DNA of 64,000 nucleotides from Anaerolineales bacterium (GTDB lineage Bacteria; Chloroflexota; Anaerolineae; 4572-78; J111): NCBI GenBank assembly GCA_015075405.1, contig JABTUK010000004.1:496001-560000 (forward strand), in the 5' to 3' direction. Under the pieces are notes generated by a model. That model was not told where the DNA came from and made no database searches. It worked only from the letters and a program-made list of their open reading frames with translations. The position numbers were made by a program, and so were the translations under genes. Of the stretch, positions 25,677 to 33,971 are shown one piece after another; positions within the stretch are counted from its first letter, which is position 1, and each line of letters opens with the position of its first letter.

Positions 25677-27017
25677 ATGAAACGAGTCCTTATTCTCGGC
25701 GCGGGGCTGGTGACCGGCCCGATGGTGCGCTATTTGCTTGATAAAGGGTATCATGTCACCGTCGCCAGCCGCACCGTCTCCAAAGCCCAGGATTTGATTG
25801 GCGGCCACCCCAACGGCGAAGCCATCGCCTACGACATTGAGAGCGATGCCGGCCAGGCCCGGCTGAATGAACTGGTCAGCCAGCATGACCTAGCGGTAAG
25901 CATGCTGCCCTATCTTCACCACCCGGCAGTGGCCAAAGCCTGCATTGCCAACCGCAAGCCCATGGTCACGACCTCTTACGTCAGCCCGGCCATGCGCGAG
26001 TTGGATGCGGCGACCAGAGAAGCCGGGATTGTTATCCTCAACGAGGTGGGTGTAGACCCTGGCATTGACCACATGTCGGCCATGCAAATTATCCACAAAG
26101 TGCAACATGCGGGCGGACATGTAGACGGCTTCATGTCTTACTGCGGCGGCCTGCCCGCGCCGGAAGCCAACAACAACCCCTTTGGCTACAAATTCTCCTG
26201 GAGTCCGCGTGGGGTGCTGCTGGCAGCGCGCAATGCGGCCCATTACCTGCTCAACGGGCAGAAGGTCAACGTGCCCGGCCAGGAACTTTTCACCCACTAC
26301 TGGCCGCTCGACGTGGAGGGGTTGGGCCAGTTTGAAGCCTATCCCAACCGGGACTCGATGCCCTACCTCGAAGTCTACGGCATTGGGGATGCGGCCACGA
26401 TGTACCGGGGCACACTGCGTAATCAGGGTTGGTGCGAGGTGCTGTATAAAATCGCCGCGCTTGGCTTTCTGGATGACCAGCCCAGAGAGGCAGCGGGCAA
26501 AACTTATGCTCAATTTGTGCGTGACCTGCTGCCGGGCGAAGTGACCCAAACTGGGGATATCAAAACTGACGTAGCGACGAGTCTCAAGGTTGAACGGGAC
26601 AGCCCGGTTATCAAAAATCTCGATTGGCTGGGGTTATTTGATGAAAAACCTATTGACGCGCCGGGGGGCAAAATCTCGCCGCTGGATTTGATGACCAAAG
26701 TGATGCTGGAGCGGATGCAGTACGCCGAGGGCGAGCGAGATTTGATTATCCTGGTCCATCACTTCAACGCCAGCTACCCCGACGGCAAAAAAGAAAAGAT
26801 TTCTTCCACCCTGATTGCTTTCGGTGAGCCAAACGGTGACACGGCCATGGCCCGCACCGTCAGCCTGCCGGCGGCCATCGGCGTGGATTTGATCCTCAGC
26901 GGGCAAATCAAAGCCACCGGCATCCAGACGCCGGTCACGCCGGATTGGTACGAGCCGATTCTGGCCGAGTTGAAAGAGTTGGGTATTGAGTGTATAGAGC
27001 GGGTAGAAGCGGCATGA
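25677..27017 (+). CDS. Saccharopine dehydrogenase (glutamate-forming)
   Basis: This is a 446-residue enzyme matching the C-terminal half of AASS and yeast Lys9. The N-terminal NAD(P) site reads VLILGAGLVTGPMVRYLLDK. SMLPYLHHPAVAKACI, TSYVSPAMRELD and NEVGVDPGIDHMSA are the diagnostic segments of the family. It releases glutamate and 2-aminoadipate semialdehyde from saccharopine. The reverse direction (lysine synthesis) is possible in principle, but pairing with the reductase and with sucA-sucB supports catabolism. Start ATG follows AGGAG. Its stop overlaps the following acetyltransferase (ATGATGA). Confidence 0.9.
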   Translation: MKRVLILGAGLVTGPMVRYLLDKGYHVTVASRTVSKAQDLIGGHPNGEAIAYDIESDAGQARLNELVSQHDLAVSMLPYLHHPAVAKACIANRKPMVTTSYVSPAMRELDAATREAGIVILNEVGVDPGIDHMSAMQIIHKVQHAGGHVDGFMSYCGGLPAPEANNNPFGYKFSWSPRGVLLAARNAAHYLLNGQKVNVPGQELFTHYWPLDVEGLGQFEAYPNRDSMPYLEVYGIGDAATMYRGTLRNQGWCEVLYKIAALGFLDDQPREAAGKTYAQFVRDLLPGEVTQTGDIKTDVATSLKVERDSPVIKNLDWLGLFDEKPIDAPGGKISPLDLMTKVMLERMQYAEGERDLIILVHHFNASYPDGKKEKISSTLIAFGEPNGDTAMARTVSLPAAIGVDLILSGQIKATGIQTPVTPDWYEPILAELKELGIECIERVEAA

Positions 27018-27496
27018 TGATTCGCCCCGCCACTCCCACCGACGCGGAAGCTGTCGGCCAATTGATGGCCGAATCTGCCGACTATTTACGCGCCCTGGGC
27101 GATACCACCGATTTTCGATTTACCGCTGAAACCTATGTGCGCGACGGCTTTGGGCCAAACCCGGCTTTTTCCGGCCTCGTTGCTGAAGTGGATGGGGAGG
27201 TGGTGGGGCATTTGCTCTACCATTTTGGCTATGATACCGACCGGGCCATGCGCCTGCTGGACGTAATTGACCTGATGGTGCGCGAGAACCGGCGTGGCCA
27301 GGGCATTGGCAAAGCCTTAATGTTCAAAGCCGCCGAAATCGGCCGTGAGGCCGGAGCCAGCGAGCTGGTTTGGGCTGTCTATAAACCCAACAAATCAGCC
27401 GCCGAGTTTTATGAACGGCTGGGGGCGGAGTACATCGAAGATCTGCGCTTTATGCGCTGGAACATAAAGGATTTTAGATTTACGATTTACGATTGA
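27014..27496 (+). CDS. GNAT family N-acetyltransferase
   Basis: This is a 160-residue acetyltransferase. MMIRPATPTDAEAV starts the fold, and VRENRRGQGIGKALM (about 94-108) is the acetyl-CoA-binding motif A. NKSAAEFYERLGAEYIEDLR is the usual motif B. It overlaps the saccharopine dehydrogenase stop, so it is translationally coupled, and its substrate could be an intermediate or product of that pathway (inference). The last eight or so codons (DFRFTIYD) are written by an AAATCGT-type repeat, which may have extended the C-terminus. Confidence 0.85.
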   Translation: MMIRPATPTDAEAVGQLMAESADYLRALGDTTDFRFTAETYVRDGFGPNPAFSGLVAEVDGEVVGHLLYHFGYDTDRAMRLLDVIDLMVRENRRGQGIGKALMFKAAEIGREAGASELVWAVYKPNKSAAEFYERLGAEYIEDLRFMRWNIKDFRFTIYD

Positions 27497-27537
27497 ATCG
27501 TGGAGTCTGGCTCAGTTGATTTTTGGCTATCTCCACC

Positions 27538-28497
27538 TTATGGTGTGTAAAAAGCCACGACAGCCTGAGCCTGGCGAATGACCATTTCGCGCAGTTCCGG
27601 CGGTTCCAGCACCTCGATCTGCGGGCCGCAACCCAAGAGGTAAACACAGGCTTCTTCCATTACATCAAACTGCATGGAGGCTTTTTGCCAACCATCGGCT
27701 TCGGGCGGGCCAAGCGGCTCAATGCGAGCAAAACGGGCAATGGCCCGCAGCCAGGGCAAAATAGTAGGGTCAAGCCGAACCGTCACCGGGTAACGGGGCA
27801 GGTTCGCCACAAACTCGGCCGATGACTGGGCCCAATAGGCTGCCAGATCAAAATCGGGTGGGCGGACAACCTGTTCATCGGTCACAGTGGCCTCCTGCAC
27901 CCGTGAAACACGGTAAGTCCGTACTTCCCCAGCCACGGCTCCCACCAGATACCAAACACTGCCTTTAGCCACCAGCCCCAGCGGGTCAACCACACGTTCC
28001 ACATTTTCTCCAGCCCCCCGTTGATAAATTAAGCGCAATTTCCGTTCCTGCCACAGCGCTTCCTGCAAAGCGGGCAAGGCCGACAAATCTTCCTTTGTTT
28101 GATGCCAGCCGGTCACATCAATGTGAATCCGCTGGCGAATATACTCGGCGTTGCGCCGCTGCATAGCCGGCAGCGAGGCCAGCAGTTTGATCACGGCAGC
28201 ATCAGCGGCTTTGTCCAGTCCCAAATCGGCCAGCACATGGGCCGGCTGGTTGAGGAAAAGAGCCTGTACCTCGGTCAAGTTGAGGCCGGTCAGGTTGGTT
28301 TGGTAATCTTCCAGCAGTTCCCAGCCGCCCCCCTGACCGCGCTCGGCCACCACCGGAATCCCCGCCCCACTCAGGGCATCCATATCGCGGTAAATCGTCC
28401 GCTCCGACACCTCCAGCCGTTCAGCTAATTCCCGCGCCGTTACCCGTCGGTTGACTTGTAAGGTTAGCATGATTGAAAGCAATCGGTCTGCTCGCAT
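27538..28497 (-). CDS. HTH-WYL transcriptional regulator
   Basis: This is a 319-residue regulator. The N-terminal winged helix-turn-helix (about 1-60) contains VTARELAERLEVSERTIYRD. The WYL domain (about 140-220) includes LRLIYQRGAGENVERVVDPL and GSVWYLVGAVAGEVRTYRV. A WCX-type C-terminal region ends the protein. WYL domains are thought to bind nucleic acids or nucleotides, and these regulators control diverse pathways including DNA damage and defence. It converges on the GNAT gene, and the upstream side is occupied by a family C element whose end forms a promoter-like sequence (28512). Confidence 0.88.
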   Translation of the reverse strand: MRADRLLSIMLTLQVNRRVTARELAERLEVSERTIYRDMDALSGAGIPVVAERGQGGGWELLEDYQTNLTGLNLTEVQALFLNQPAHVLADLGLDKAADAAVIKLLASLPAMQRRNAEYIRQRIHIDVTGWHQTKEDLSALPALQEALWQERKLRLIYQRGAGENVERVVDPLGLVAKGSVWYLVGAVAGEVRTYRVSRVQEATVTDEQVVRPPDFDLAAYWAQSSAEFVANLPRYPVTVRLDPTILPWLRAIARFARIEPLGPPEADGWQKASMQFDVMEEACVYLLGCGPQIEVLEPPELREMVIRQAQAVVAFYTP

Positions 28498-28511
28498 TTA
28501 AAAATTCTCTC

Positions 28512-28616
28512 TATACTAAGCGCACGCTAAAATTTCCGTAGGACGGCATCCCTATGCCGTCCGCTGACGCATGGGGATGCGTCAGCGGACGGAAATTTTG
28601 AAATGCGTTGGGTATA
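28512..28616. repeat. Family C MITE-like element, copy C2
   Basis: A 105-bp element starting TATACTAAGCGCACGCTAAA and ending TTGAAATGCGTTGGGTATA, with two internal hairpins built on GACGGCATCC and GACGCATGGGG. It is the near reverse complement of the copy at 9301-9404. Its left end lies 15 bases before the WYL gene start and gives TTAGTATAGA on that strand. Confidence 0.85.
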
Positions 28617-28670
28617 TAAGGAATAGAGTCTATCATAAATACATGACAAAAGCTGTCAAGAAACTTAAGG

Positions 28671-28676
28671 TATAAT
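28671..28676 (+). promoter_or_regulatory. Putative -10 box for the split-barrel protein gene
   Basis: TATAAT 46 bases before the ATG at 28722; no matching -35 at the normal distance. The gene has a strong AAAGGAG ribosome site. Confidence 0.4.
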
Positions 28677-28721
28677 AGGAAGGTTTATAAAATAAACGTT
28701 TCAGTTTAAAGGAGATAAAAG

Positions 28722-29231
28722 ATGTTAAATTCAACCCAATTATCCAGACAAAACAATTTAGTCCCTCAACCGGGACGGCCTCATATACCAGACTATGGCA
28801 TCCCGGCCAGCATCGAAGGGACGTTGCCCTGGAATCACGTAGAGGAACGGATGACAAAAGCGCGCAATTACTGGGTGGGAACAGTAGGACCGGAGGGGCG
28901 TCCCCATGTTGTGCCGACCTGGGGTGTTTGGGTAGAAGGGACACTTTATTTCGGCGGTGGACCAGACACGCGTTGGTCACGCAACCTGGCGGCGAACCCG
29001 CACGTGGCAGTCCATCTGGAAAGCGGCGACGATGTGGTCATTTTGGAGGGGACAGTAGGGCGGATTACCGATCCAACTCAGCCAATTGTCACCCGGATTG
29101 ATGATGCTTATGAAGCTAAGTACCAGATGCGTCACGGTGTACCGTTCTGGGTATTAAGGCCGAGAGTAGCCTTCGCCTGGAGTCGCTTCCCCGATAATGC
29201 GACTCGCTGGCGTTTCGAGGCGGTGGAATGA
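28722..29231 (+). CDS. Pyridoxamine-phosphate-oxidase-like split-barrel flavin/F420 protein
   Basis: This is a 169-residue protein of the PNPOx-like split-barrel fold. MTKARNYWVGTVGPEGRPHV, PTWGVWVEGTLYFGGGPDTR and VAVHLESGDDVVILEG follow the usual strand order with the ligand-contacting Arg/Thr positions. Members bind FMN, F420 or heme. True PdxH enzymes have additional conserved residues not visible here, so pyridoxine metabolism should not be assumed. ATG 28722 follows AAAGGAG. The following palindrome at 29251 may terminate the transcript. Confidence 0.8.
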   Translation: MLNSTQLSRQNNLVPQPGRPHIPDYGIPASIEGTLPWNHVEERMTKARNYWVGTVGPEGRPHVVPTWGVWVEGTLYFGGGPDTRWSRNLAANPHVAVHLESGDDVVILEGTVGRITDPTQPIVTRIDDAYEAKYQMRHGVPFWVLRPRVAFAWSRFPDNATRWRFEAVE

Positions 29232-29250
29232 GTTGAGGATTGTGGAAATG

Positions 29251-29276
29251 GGAGTCCAAAGCAAGCTTTGGACTCC
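29251..29276 (+). terminator. Palindrome, possible terminator after the split-barrel gene
   Basis: GGAGTCCAAAGC and GCTTTGGACTCC form a 12-bp stem, followed by GTTTCT. It begins 20 bases after the TGA stop. The run of T is short, so it could also be a repeat element. Confidence 0.5.
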
Positions 29277-29366
29277 GTTTCTAACAAATATGCAACACAC
29301 CTGAAAAATTTTATCTGGCGGCGGTCTGCCGTCCGCTGTCAGCGGTCGTATTTTCGCGCAGCCCAT

Positions 29367-29394
29367 TTGTCATATCCCAAAAATTTAGTATGAT
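29367..29394 (+). promoter_or_regulatory. Putative promoter of the TRAP transporter genes
   Basis: TTGTCA (29367-29372), a 16-bp spacer and TATGAT (29389-29394), about 42 bases before the first ATG. Confidence 0.55.
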
Positions 29395-29436
29395 TGTGCC
29401 CAACATGCGCCCGCCCCCCGAAGGAGAGATCGAGCA

Positions 29437-30024
29437 ATGAAAGCCTTACTCATGTTCGCGCATTGGATTGACGGCTTGACCGAACGTGTCGGCGGGCTGG
29501 CTAACTGGATTGTCATCATCGTCGTTGTGGTGGGCTTTTATAATGTGGTGGCCCGCTACCTGGGCCGCTTTGTGGGCATGCGCTTATCCTCCAATATTTT
29601 TATCGAACTACAGTGGTACCTCTTTTCGCTGATCTTTTTCTTCGGTTTTGCTTATATCCTCAAACACGGAGTCAACGTTCGGGTTGACTTTTTGTACACC
29701 AACTGGAGCGAAAAACAGAAAGCCTGGGTAGACTTTCTGGGCACGCTGCTCTTTCTCATTCCCCTGTGCCTCATCGGCATTTATGTTACCTACAACCCGG
29801 TCATGACCTCGTGGGGGCGGCTGCCCAACGGCAATTGGGGAACATGGGAAGTATCGCCTGACCCCGAAGGTTTACCCCGCGCGCCCATCAAAACGATGAT
29901 TATTGTGGCCTTTGCCCTGTTGTTGTTACAAAGTGTGGCTCAAGCCATCAAGCATTGGGCCGTAATTCAGGGCCGCACCGAAATTGCCGACCAAATCAGA
30001 GCCGAAGTCGAAGGCATAGAGTGA
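29437..30024 (+). CDS. dctQ: TRAP transporter small permease subunit (DctQ-like)
   Basis: This is a 195-residue membrane protein with four predicted membrane segments, beginning LANWIVIIVVVVGFYNVVAR. ELQWYLFSLIFFFGFAYILK is the hallmark of the DctQ family, followed by GVNVRVDFLY. It forms the membrane part of a sodium- or proton-driven TRAP carrier together with the large subunit 12 bases downstream. GGAG precedes the start. The relatively long size and the loop with a tryptophan-rich segment (GNWGTWEVSPDPEGLPRAP) resemble the mannitol/chloroaromatic/2-oxoacid subgroup. Confidence 0.9.
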   Translation: MKALLMFAHWIDGLTERVGGLANWIVIIVVVVGFYNVVARYLGRFVGMRLSSNIFIELQWYLFSLIFFFGFAYILKHGVNVRVDFLYTNWSEKQKAWVDFLGTLLFLIPLCLIGIYVTYNPVMTSWGRLPNGNWGTWEVSPDPEGLPRAPIKTMIIVAFALLLLQSVAQAIKHWAVIQGRTEIADQIRAEVEGIE

Positions 30025-30036
30025 GGGAGGAAACCG

Positions 30037-31371
30037 ATGGGGTATGAGTGGTTAGCTTTGGCCATGTTTGCCGGCTTTGTCCTCATTTTAATGAGCGGCT
30101 ACCCGGTGGCCTTTTCCTTTGCCGGAACCGCCATTGTCTTCGGTCTGATCGGTTTAGCCGTTGACGCCTTTGATCTCAGGCGGCTGCTGCTGCTGCCCAA
30201 TGTCTGGTTCGGCACCATGTCTAACTTTACGCTGCTGGCCATTCCCTATTTTATCTTTCTGGGTTCGGTTTTGGAGAAATCGGGTTTGGCCGAAGAGTTG
30301 CTGGAAACGGTGGGTATTTTACTGGGGCCGCTACGGGGAGGGTTGGCCTTAACCGTGGTGGTCGTGGGCACGCTTTTAGCGGCCACCACTGGAGTTGTGG
30401 CCGCGACCATTATCGTCATGGGGATGCTTACCTTGCCGGTGATGCTCCGGTATGGCTATGATAAACAACTGGCTTCCGGGGTAATTGTAGCCTCTGGCAC
30501 CATGGCCCAGATGATCCCGCCGAGTCTGGTGCTGGTCTTGTTAAGCGACCAGATTGGTGTTTCGGTCGGCGATCTCTTTTTGGGGGCAGTGATCCCCGGC
30601 CTGCTGCTCTCCGGCGCGTATGGCCTGTATGTGCTGGTGGTGGCCTATCTACAACCTCATAAAGCCCCCCCCCTCCCCCCCGAAGCTCGGACTTTGCGTG
30701 GTATGGCCCTGTTTCTGAAGACTCTCCACGCGGTTTTTCCGCCCATTCTCCTGATCCTGGCGGTGTTGGGCAGCATCTTCTTTGGGGTGGCTACACCGAC
30801 CGAAGCGGGCACGGTGGGCGCAGTAGGGGCCTGTCTGCTAGCCGCCCTGAACCGGAGATTGAGCTGGACTTTGATCAAAGATGCCGCCCACGCTACAGCG
30901 CGGGTAACAGCACTGGTGGTGATGATTCTGTTCTGCGCTTCCCTGTTCAGTCTGGTTTTTGATGCGCTCGGCGGCAAGCGCTACATCACCGATTTGCTGG
31001 TCAATATGCCAGGCGGCTTTCTCAGTTTTATGATTGTCAGCAATATTGTAGTTTTTTTGCTGGGCATTCCGCTGGAATTTACCGAAATCTGTTTTATTGT
31101 CATGCCCCTCTTTGTGCCGGCGGCTACGGCCTTGAACGTGGATTTGGTCTGGTTTGCCATTGTGATGGCCATCAATTTACAAACGGCTTTTATCTCACCG
31201 CCGGTTGGCTTTTCGCTGTTCTATTTACAAAGCGCCGCGCCCAAAGAGGTCAGCACGGCCGATATTCACAAAAGCGCCCTTCCCTTTGTCGTCATACAAG
31301 TTATTGTTTTGTTAATTATAATAATATATCCCCAAACGGTGCGTTGGTTGGTTGATCTCTCGTTTAAGTAA
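30037..31371 (+). CDS. dctM: TRAP transporter large permease subunit (DctM-like)
   Basis: This is a 444-residue protein with 11-13 hydrophobic segments. Typical DctM motifs are present: GSVLEKSGLAEELLETVG, TGVVAATIIVMGMLTLPVML, ASGTMAQMIPPSLVLVLLSD and ATPTEAGTVGAVGA. It provides the ion-coupled translocation path. It is cotranscribed with dctQ (12-base gap, GAGGGAGG ribosome site) and ends at a bidirectional terminator shared with the convergent binding-protein gene. The substrate is inferred from the binding protein to be a 2-oxoacid-like compound. Confidence 0.93.
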   Translation: MGYEWLALAMFAGFVLILMSGYPVAFSFAGTAIVFGLIGLAVDAFDLRRLLLLPNVWFGTMSNFTLLAIPYFIFLGSVLEKSGLAEELLETVGILLGPLRGGLALTVVVVGTLLAATTGVVAATIIVMGMLTLPVMLRYGYDKQLASGVIVASGTMAQMIPPSLVLVLLSDQIGVSVGDLFLGAVIPGLLLSGAYGLYVLVVAYLQPHKAPPLPPEARTLRGMALFLKTLHAVFPPILLILAVLGSIFFGVATPTEAGTVGAVGACLLAALNRRLSWTLIKDAAHATARVTALVVMILFCASLFSLVFDALGGKRYITDLLVNMPGGFLSFMIVSNIVVFLLGIPLEFTEICFIVMPLFVPAATALNVDLVWFAIVMAINLQTAFISPPVGFSLFYLQSAAPKEVSTADIHKSALPFVVIQVIVLLIIIIYPQTVRWLVDLSFK

Positions 31372-31374
31372 AAT

Positions 31375-31404
31375 AAAAACCCCGGCTGTGACGCCGGGGT
31401 TTTT
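31375..31404. terminator. Bidirectional intrinsic terminator between dctM and dctP
   Basis: AAAAACCCCGGC, a six-base loop and GCCGGGGTTTTT: a 7-bp GC stem flanked by A and T runs, so it can stop transcription in both directions. It lies three bases after the dctM stop and six bases before the dctP stop. Confidence 0.88.
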
Positions 31405-31410
31405 GAGTTA

Positions 31411-32553
31411 TTACGAGGTTGTGGCAGTAAGCTTGCCGTGGATAAAGCGGGCCATCCCGCCTTCGTTAATATCGTGCCAGGCGTAGATGCCGTCACGGAA
31501 TATTTTCCACTCTTCATAAACCGTTTTGAAATCAGCATCCTTGGCCGCTAATTCATCATACAATTCAAAAGAGGCTTCCTCGGCGGCGGTCATAATTTCG
31601 TCACTATAGGGCGTCAGCGTTACATCACCTGTTTCTAACAAGCGTTTAAGCGCCTCATTATTACGAGCATCGTAGCGGGCCAGCATGGTCATATTGGCCT
31701 GGTAGGCAGCTGTTTCGACGGCTGCTTTATAAACGTCGGGCAGCACTTCCCACTCGGCCAGGTTGATTTGCACTTCCAAGGTTGGGCCTGGCTCCCACCA
31801 GCCCGGATAGTAATAAAAGCCGGTGGCTTTGTGCAGACCCAACTTCTCATCATCGTAAGGACCAACCCACTCGGCGGCATCAATGGCCCCGGTTTGCAAA
31901 GCCTGGAAGATTTCACCGCCGGGCAACGTTTGGACCGTCACCCCTAATTTGGTCATGACCTGGCCGCCCAACCCCGGAATACGCATCTTTAACCCTTCCA
32001 AATCGGCTACGGTGCTGATTTCTTTGCGGAACCAGCCGCCCATCTGGACCCCGGTATTGCCGGCCGGAAATTGGATCACCCCGAATTTTTCGGCGTACAA
32101 TTCCTGTAGCATGGCCAACCCGCCGCCTTCATACAGCCATGCATTTTGTTGCTGAGCATTCAAACCAAAAGGCAGAGCCGTTCCAAAGGCAGTGATGGGG
32201 CTTTTACCCACATAATAGTAAGAAGCCGTGTGGCCACACGGGACCGCCCCCTGCTCGACCACATTGAGCACTTCCAGGCCCGGCGCAATTTCGCCGGCAG
32301 CCCGCGGGGTAATCACAAACTTCCCACTGGTCAAAGCCGCCAAAGCTTCCGCAAACACCGTCGCCCCGCCGAAAATCGTATCGAGGGCGACCGGCCAACT
32401 GGTGGCCATATCCCACTCGATAACCGGCAGGTCGGCGTCTTGAGCCGAGGCCACAATATCGGCGGCCCTGGGGTGAGCCAAAAAACTGGCAGCACCGGCC
32501 ACCCCGGCGATGGACGCCTTCTTCAAAAAATCTCTGCGATGAAACTTTTCCAT
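31411..32553 (-). CDS. dctP: TRAP substrate-binding protein, TakP-like, Tat-exported
   Basis: This is a 380-residue periplasmic/extracytoplasmic binding protein. The N-terminus RRDFLKKASIAGVAGAASFL is a twin-arginine signal. EWDMATSWPVALDTIFGGA starts the mature domain, and PCGHTASYYYVGKSP, ALPFGLNAQQQNAWLY and GNTGVQMGGWFRKE match the TakP group that binds 2-oxoacids, including the conserved Arg after GGWF. It faces dctQM instead of lying in the same operon and has its own strong promoter (32610-32639) and AAGGAGG ribosome site. A 2-oxoacid role would fit the amino-acid catabolic neighbours. Confidence 0.88.
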   Translation of the reverse strand: MEKFHRRDFLKKASIAGVAGAASFLAHPRAADIVASAQDADLPVIEWDMATSWPVALDTIFGGATVFAEALAALTSGKFVITPRAAGEIAPGLEVLNVVEQGAVPCGHTASYYYVGKSPITAFGTALPFGLNAQQQNAWLYEGGGLAMLQELYAEKFGVIQFPAGNTGVQMGGWFRKEISTVADLEGLKMRIPGLGGQVMTKLGVTVQTLPGGEIFQALQTGAIDAAEWVGPYDDEKLGLHKATGFYYYPGWWEPGPTLEVQINLAEWEVLPDVYKAAVETAAYQANMTMLARYDARNNEALKRLLETGDVTLTPYSDEIMTAAEEASFELYDELAAKDADFKTVYEEWKIFRDGIYAWHDINEGGMARFIHGKLTATTS

Positions 32554-32609
32554 ACTTTCCTCCTTGATAATTTAAACGACTTTGTTTTGGATATAGCCTG
32601 GACGCCTCA

Positions 32610-32639
32610 ATTATAACACATAAAATTTTTGAATGACAA
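32610..32639 (-). promoter_or_regulatory. Promoter of dctP
   Basis: On the minus strand TTGTCA (32639-32634), an 18-bp spacer and a perfect TATAAT (32615-32610), giving a leader of about 50 bases. Confidence 0.7.
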
Positions 32640-32738
32640 AAAATATTTTACTTTTCAACAAGCTTGATGTAACCTTGAAGCCCTACCAAAAGGGTCGCAA
32701 GGTAGCAAGGTCGCAGAGAAGGCCCCCTGGGATAAGTT

Positions 32739-32776
32739 TTGGCGGTCGGCTGTCGACTGTCAGCGGTCTATTTTAT
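32739..32776. repeat. GCGGTCGGCTGTC / CTGTCAGCGGTC repeat, copy 2
   Basis: GGCGGTCGGCTGTCGACTGTC followed by AGCGGTC; a related copy is at 29311-29348. Both lie just upstream of a gene (PLP enzyme at 32789, dctQ at 29437). Confidence 0.55.
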
Positions 32777-32788
32777 CAAGGAGCAGCG

Positions 32789-33838
32789 ATGATAAACCTT
32801 CAAATAGCTCTTGAACGCTTGCCGCGCTTGTCGTTGGCCCAGTTACCCACACCCTTGCAGCTCGCCCCCCGGCTGTCGGAAGCGCTGGGCGGGCCAACCA
32901 TTTATTTCAAGCGCGATGACCTGACCGGCATGCCCCTGGGCGGCAACAAGACCCGTATGTTCGAGTATGTTTTGCCGCGCGCCCTGGCCGCCGGAGCCGA
33001 CTGCGTGGTGGCCGGAGCCGCCATCCAATCCAACTACTGCCGCCAACTCACCGCCGCCTGCGCCCAGGTGGGCCTGGAGGTTCATCTGGTGCTGCGCTCC
33101 GTCCGGCCCGATGTCGAACAGACGCCCCAGGGAAATTTTCTACTCGACCTGCTGATGGGCGCGCATGTGTACCTGGTCGAAAATATGGGCTGGCCGGAGC
33201 AGATTGAAAAAATTTACCAATTGGCCGATGAGCTACGGGCACAAGGCCGCCAGCCTTACGTCGCCCGCGCGGCCAACCAGGCCGACATCGGCCTCGACGC
33301 CGCAGCCTACACCCGCTGCGCCCTGGAACTGCACCAGCAGTTGGCCGAACAAAATATTAAACCGGATTACCTCTATGTGGCCGCTGCCGATACTACCCAG
33401 GGCGGCCTGTTGCTGGGCGCCAAAGCACTGGGCGAAACCTATAAAATAGTCGGCCTCAATCCATTGGGACGCTCGGCCTTTGGTGGTCCTCCCGCCGCCG
33501 AACTGATTCTGCACTCCGCGCAAAAAGCTGCCGAAGAGTTGGGGCTATCCGTAGAAATAAGTCCTGCTGATGTTATCAGCTACGACGATTATGTGGGCGA
33601 GGGTTACGCCGCACCTACTCCGGCCGGCCTGGAAGCGATTCGTCTCGTCGCCTCAACCGAGGGGATTCTGCTGGACCCGGTCTACACCGGCAAAGCCATG
33701 GCCGGGCTGATTAACCATATCAAACAGGGGTTGCTGAAACCTGAGGACACTGTCATCTTTCTGCATACGGGCGGTTATCTGGCCTTGTTTGCCTACCAGC
33801 ACTATTTCGATTTTCGGGGACGGATTACCCATTTGTGA
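32789..33838 (+). CDS. D-cysteine desulfhydrase / ACC-deaminase family PLP enzyme
   Basis: This is a 349-residue fold-type II PLP enzyme. GGNKTRMFEYVLPRAL (about 50-65) contains the PLP lysine, and AAIQSNYCRQLTAACAQVGL is the phosphate-contacting helix of the family. The late segments SAFGGPP and DPVYTGKAMAGLI are typical. The family includes D-cysteine desulfhydrase, ACC deaminase and L-cysteate lyase, which cannot be separated reliably by reading. The start is ATG 32789 with AAGGAG six bases upstream; the longer open frame upstream crosses repeats and is rejected. It converges on sucB with a family B repeat between. Confidence 0.85.
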   Translation: MINLQIALERLPRLSLAQLPTPLQLAPRLSEALGGPTIYFKRDDLTGMPLGGNKTRMFEYVLPRALAAGADCVVAGAAIQSNYCRQLTAACAQVGLEVHLVLRSVRPDVEQTPQGNFLLDLLMGAHVYLVENMGWPEQIEKIYQLADELRAQGRQPYVARAANQADIGLDAAAYTRCALELHQQLAEQNIKPDYLYVAAADTTQGGLLLGAKALGETYKIVGLNPLGRSAFGGPPAAELILHSAQKAAEELGLSVEISPADVISYDDYVGEGYAAPTPAGLEAIRLVASTEGILLDPVYTGKAMAGLINHIKQGLLKPEDTVIFLHTGGYLALFAYQHYFDFRGRITHL

Positions 33839-33859
33839 AATATCCAGGACTTTAACTGC

Positions 33860-33971
33860 TTTGAGACAGTTCCAGGCCAAAACGTCTTGCGTCTTGCGTG
33901 ATGTAAAGCGGACGCAACACGCAACACGCAAGACGCAACACGATTATTGAAGTTTTCCTGGAACTGCCTTA
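33860..33971. repeat. Family B MITE-like element, copy B3, ending in the sucB stop codon
   Basis: Left end TTTGAGACAGTTCCAGG, right end CCTGGAACTGCCTTA, with an internal hairpin (CGTCTTGCGTCTTGCGT and ACGCAAGACGCAACACG). Its last three bases (33969-33971) are the TAA stop of sucB on the minus strand. Confidence 0.8.

Noticed and set aside
28722..29231. Assignment as PdxH (pyridoxine phosphate oxidase)
   Set aside because: Only the general split-barrel pattern is seen; it is too short and lacks the full PdxH signature.
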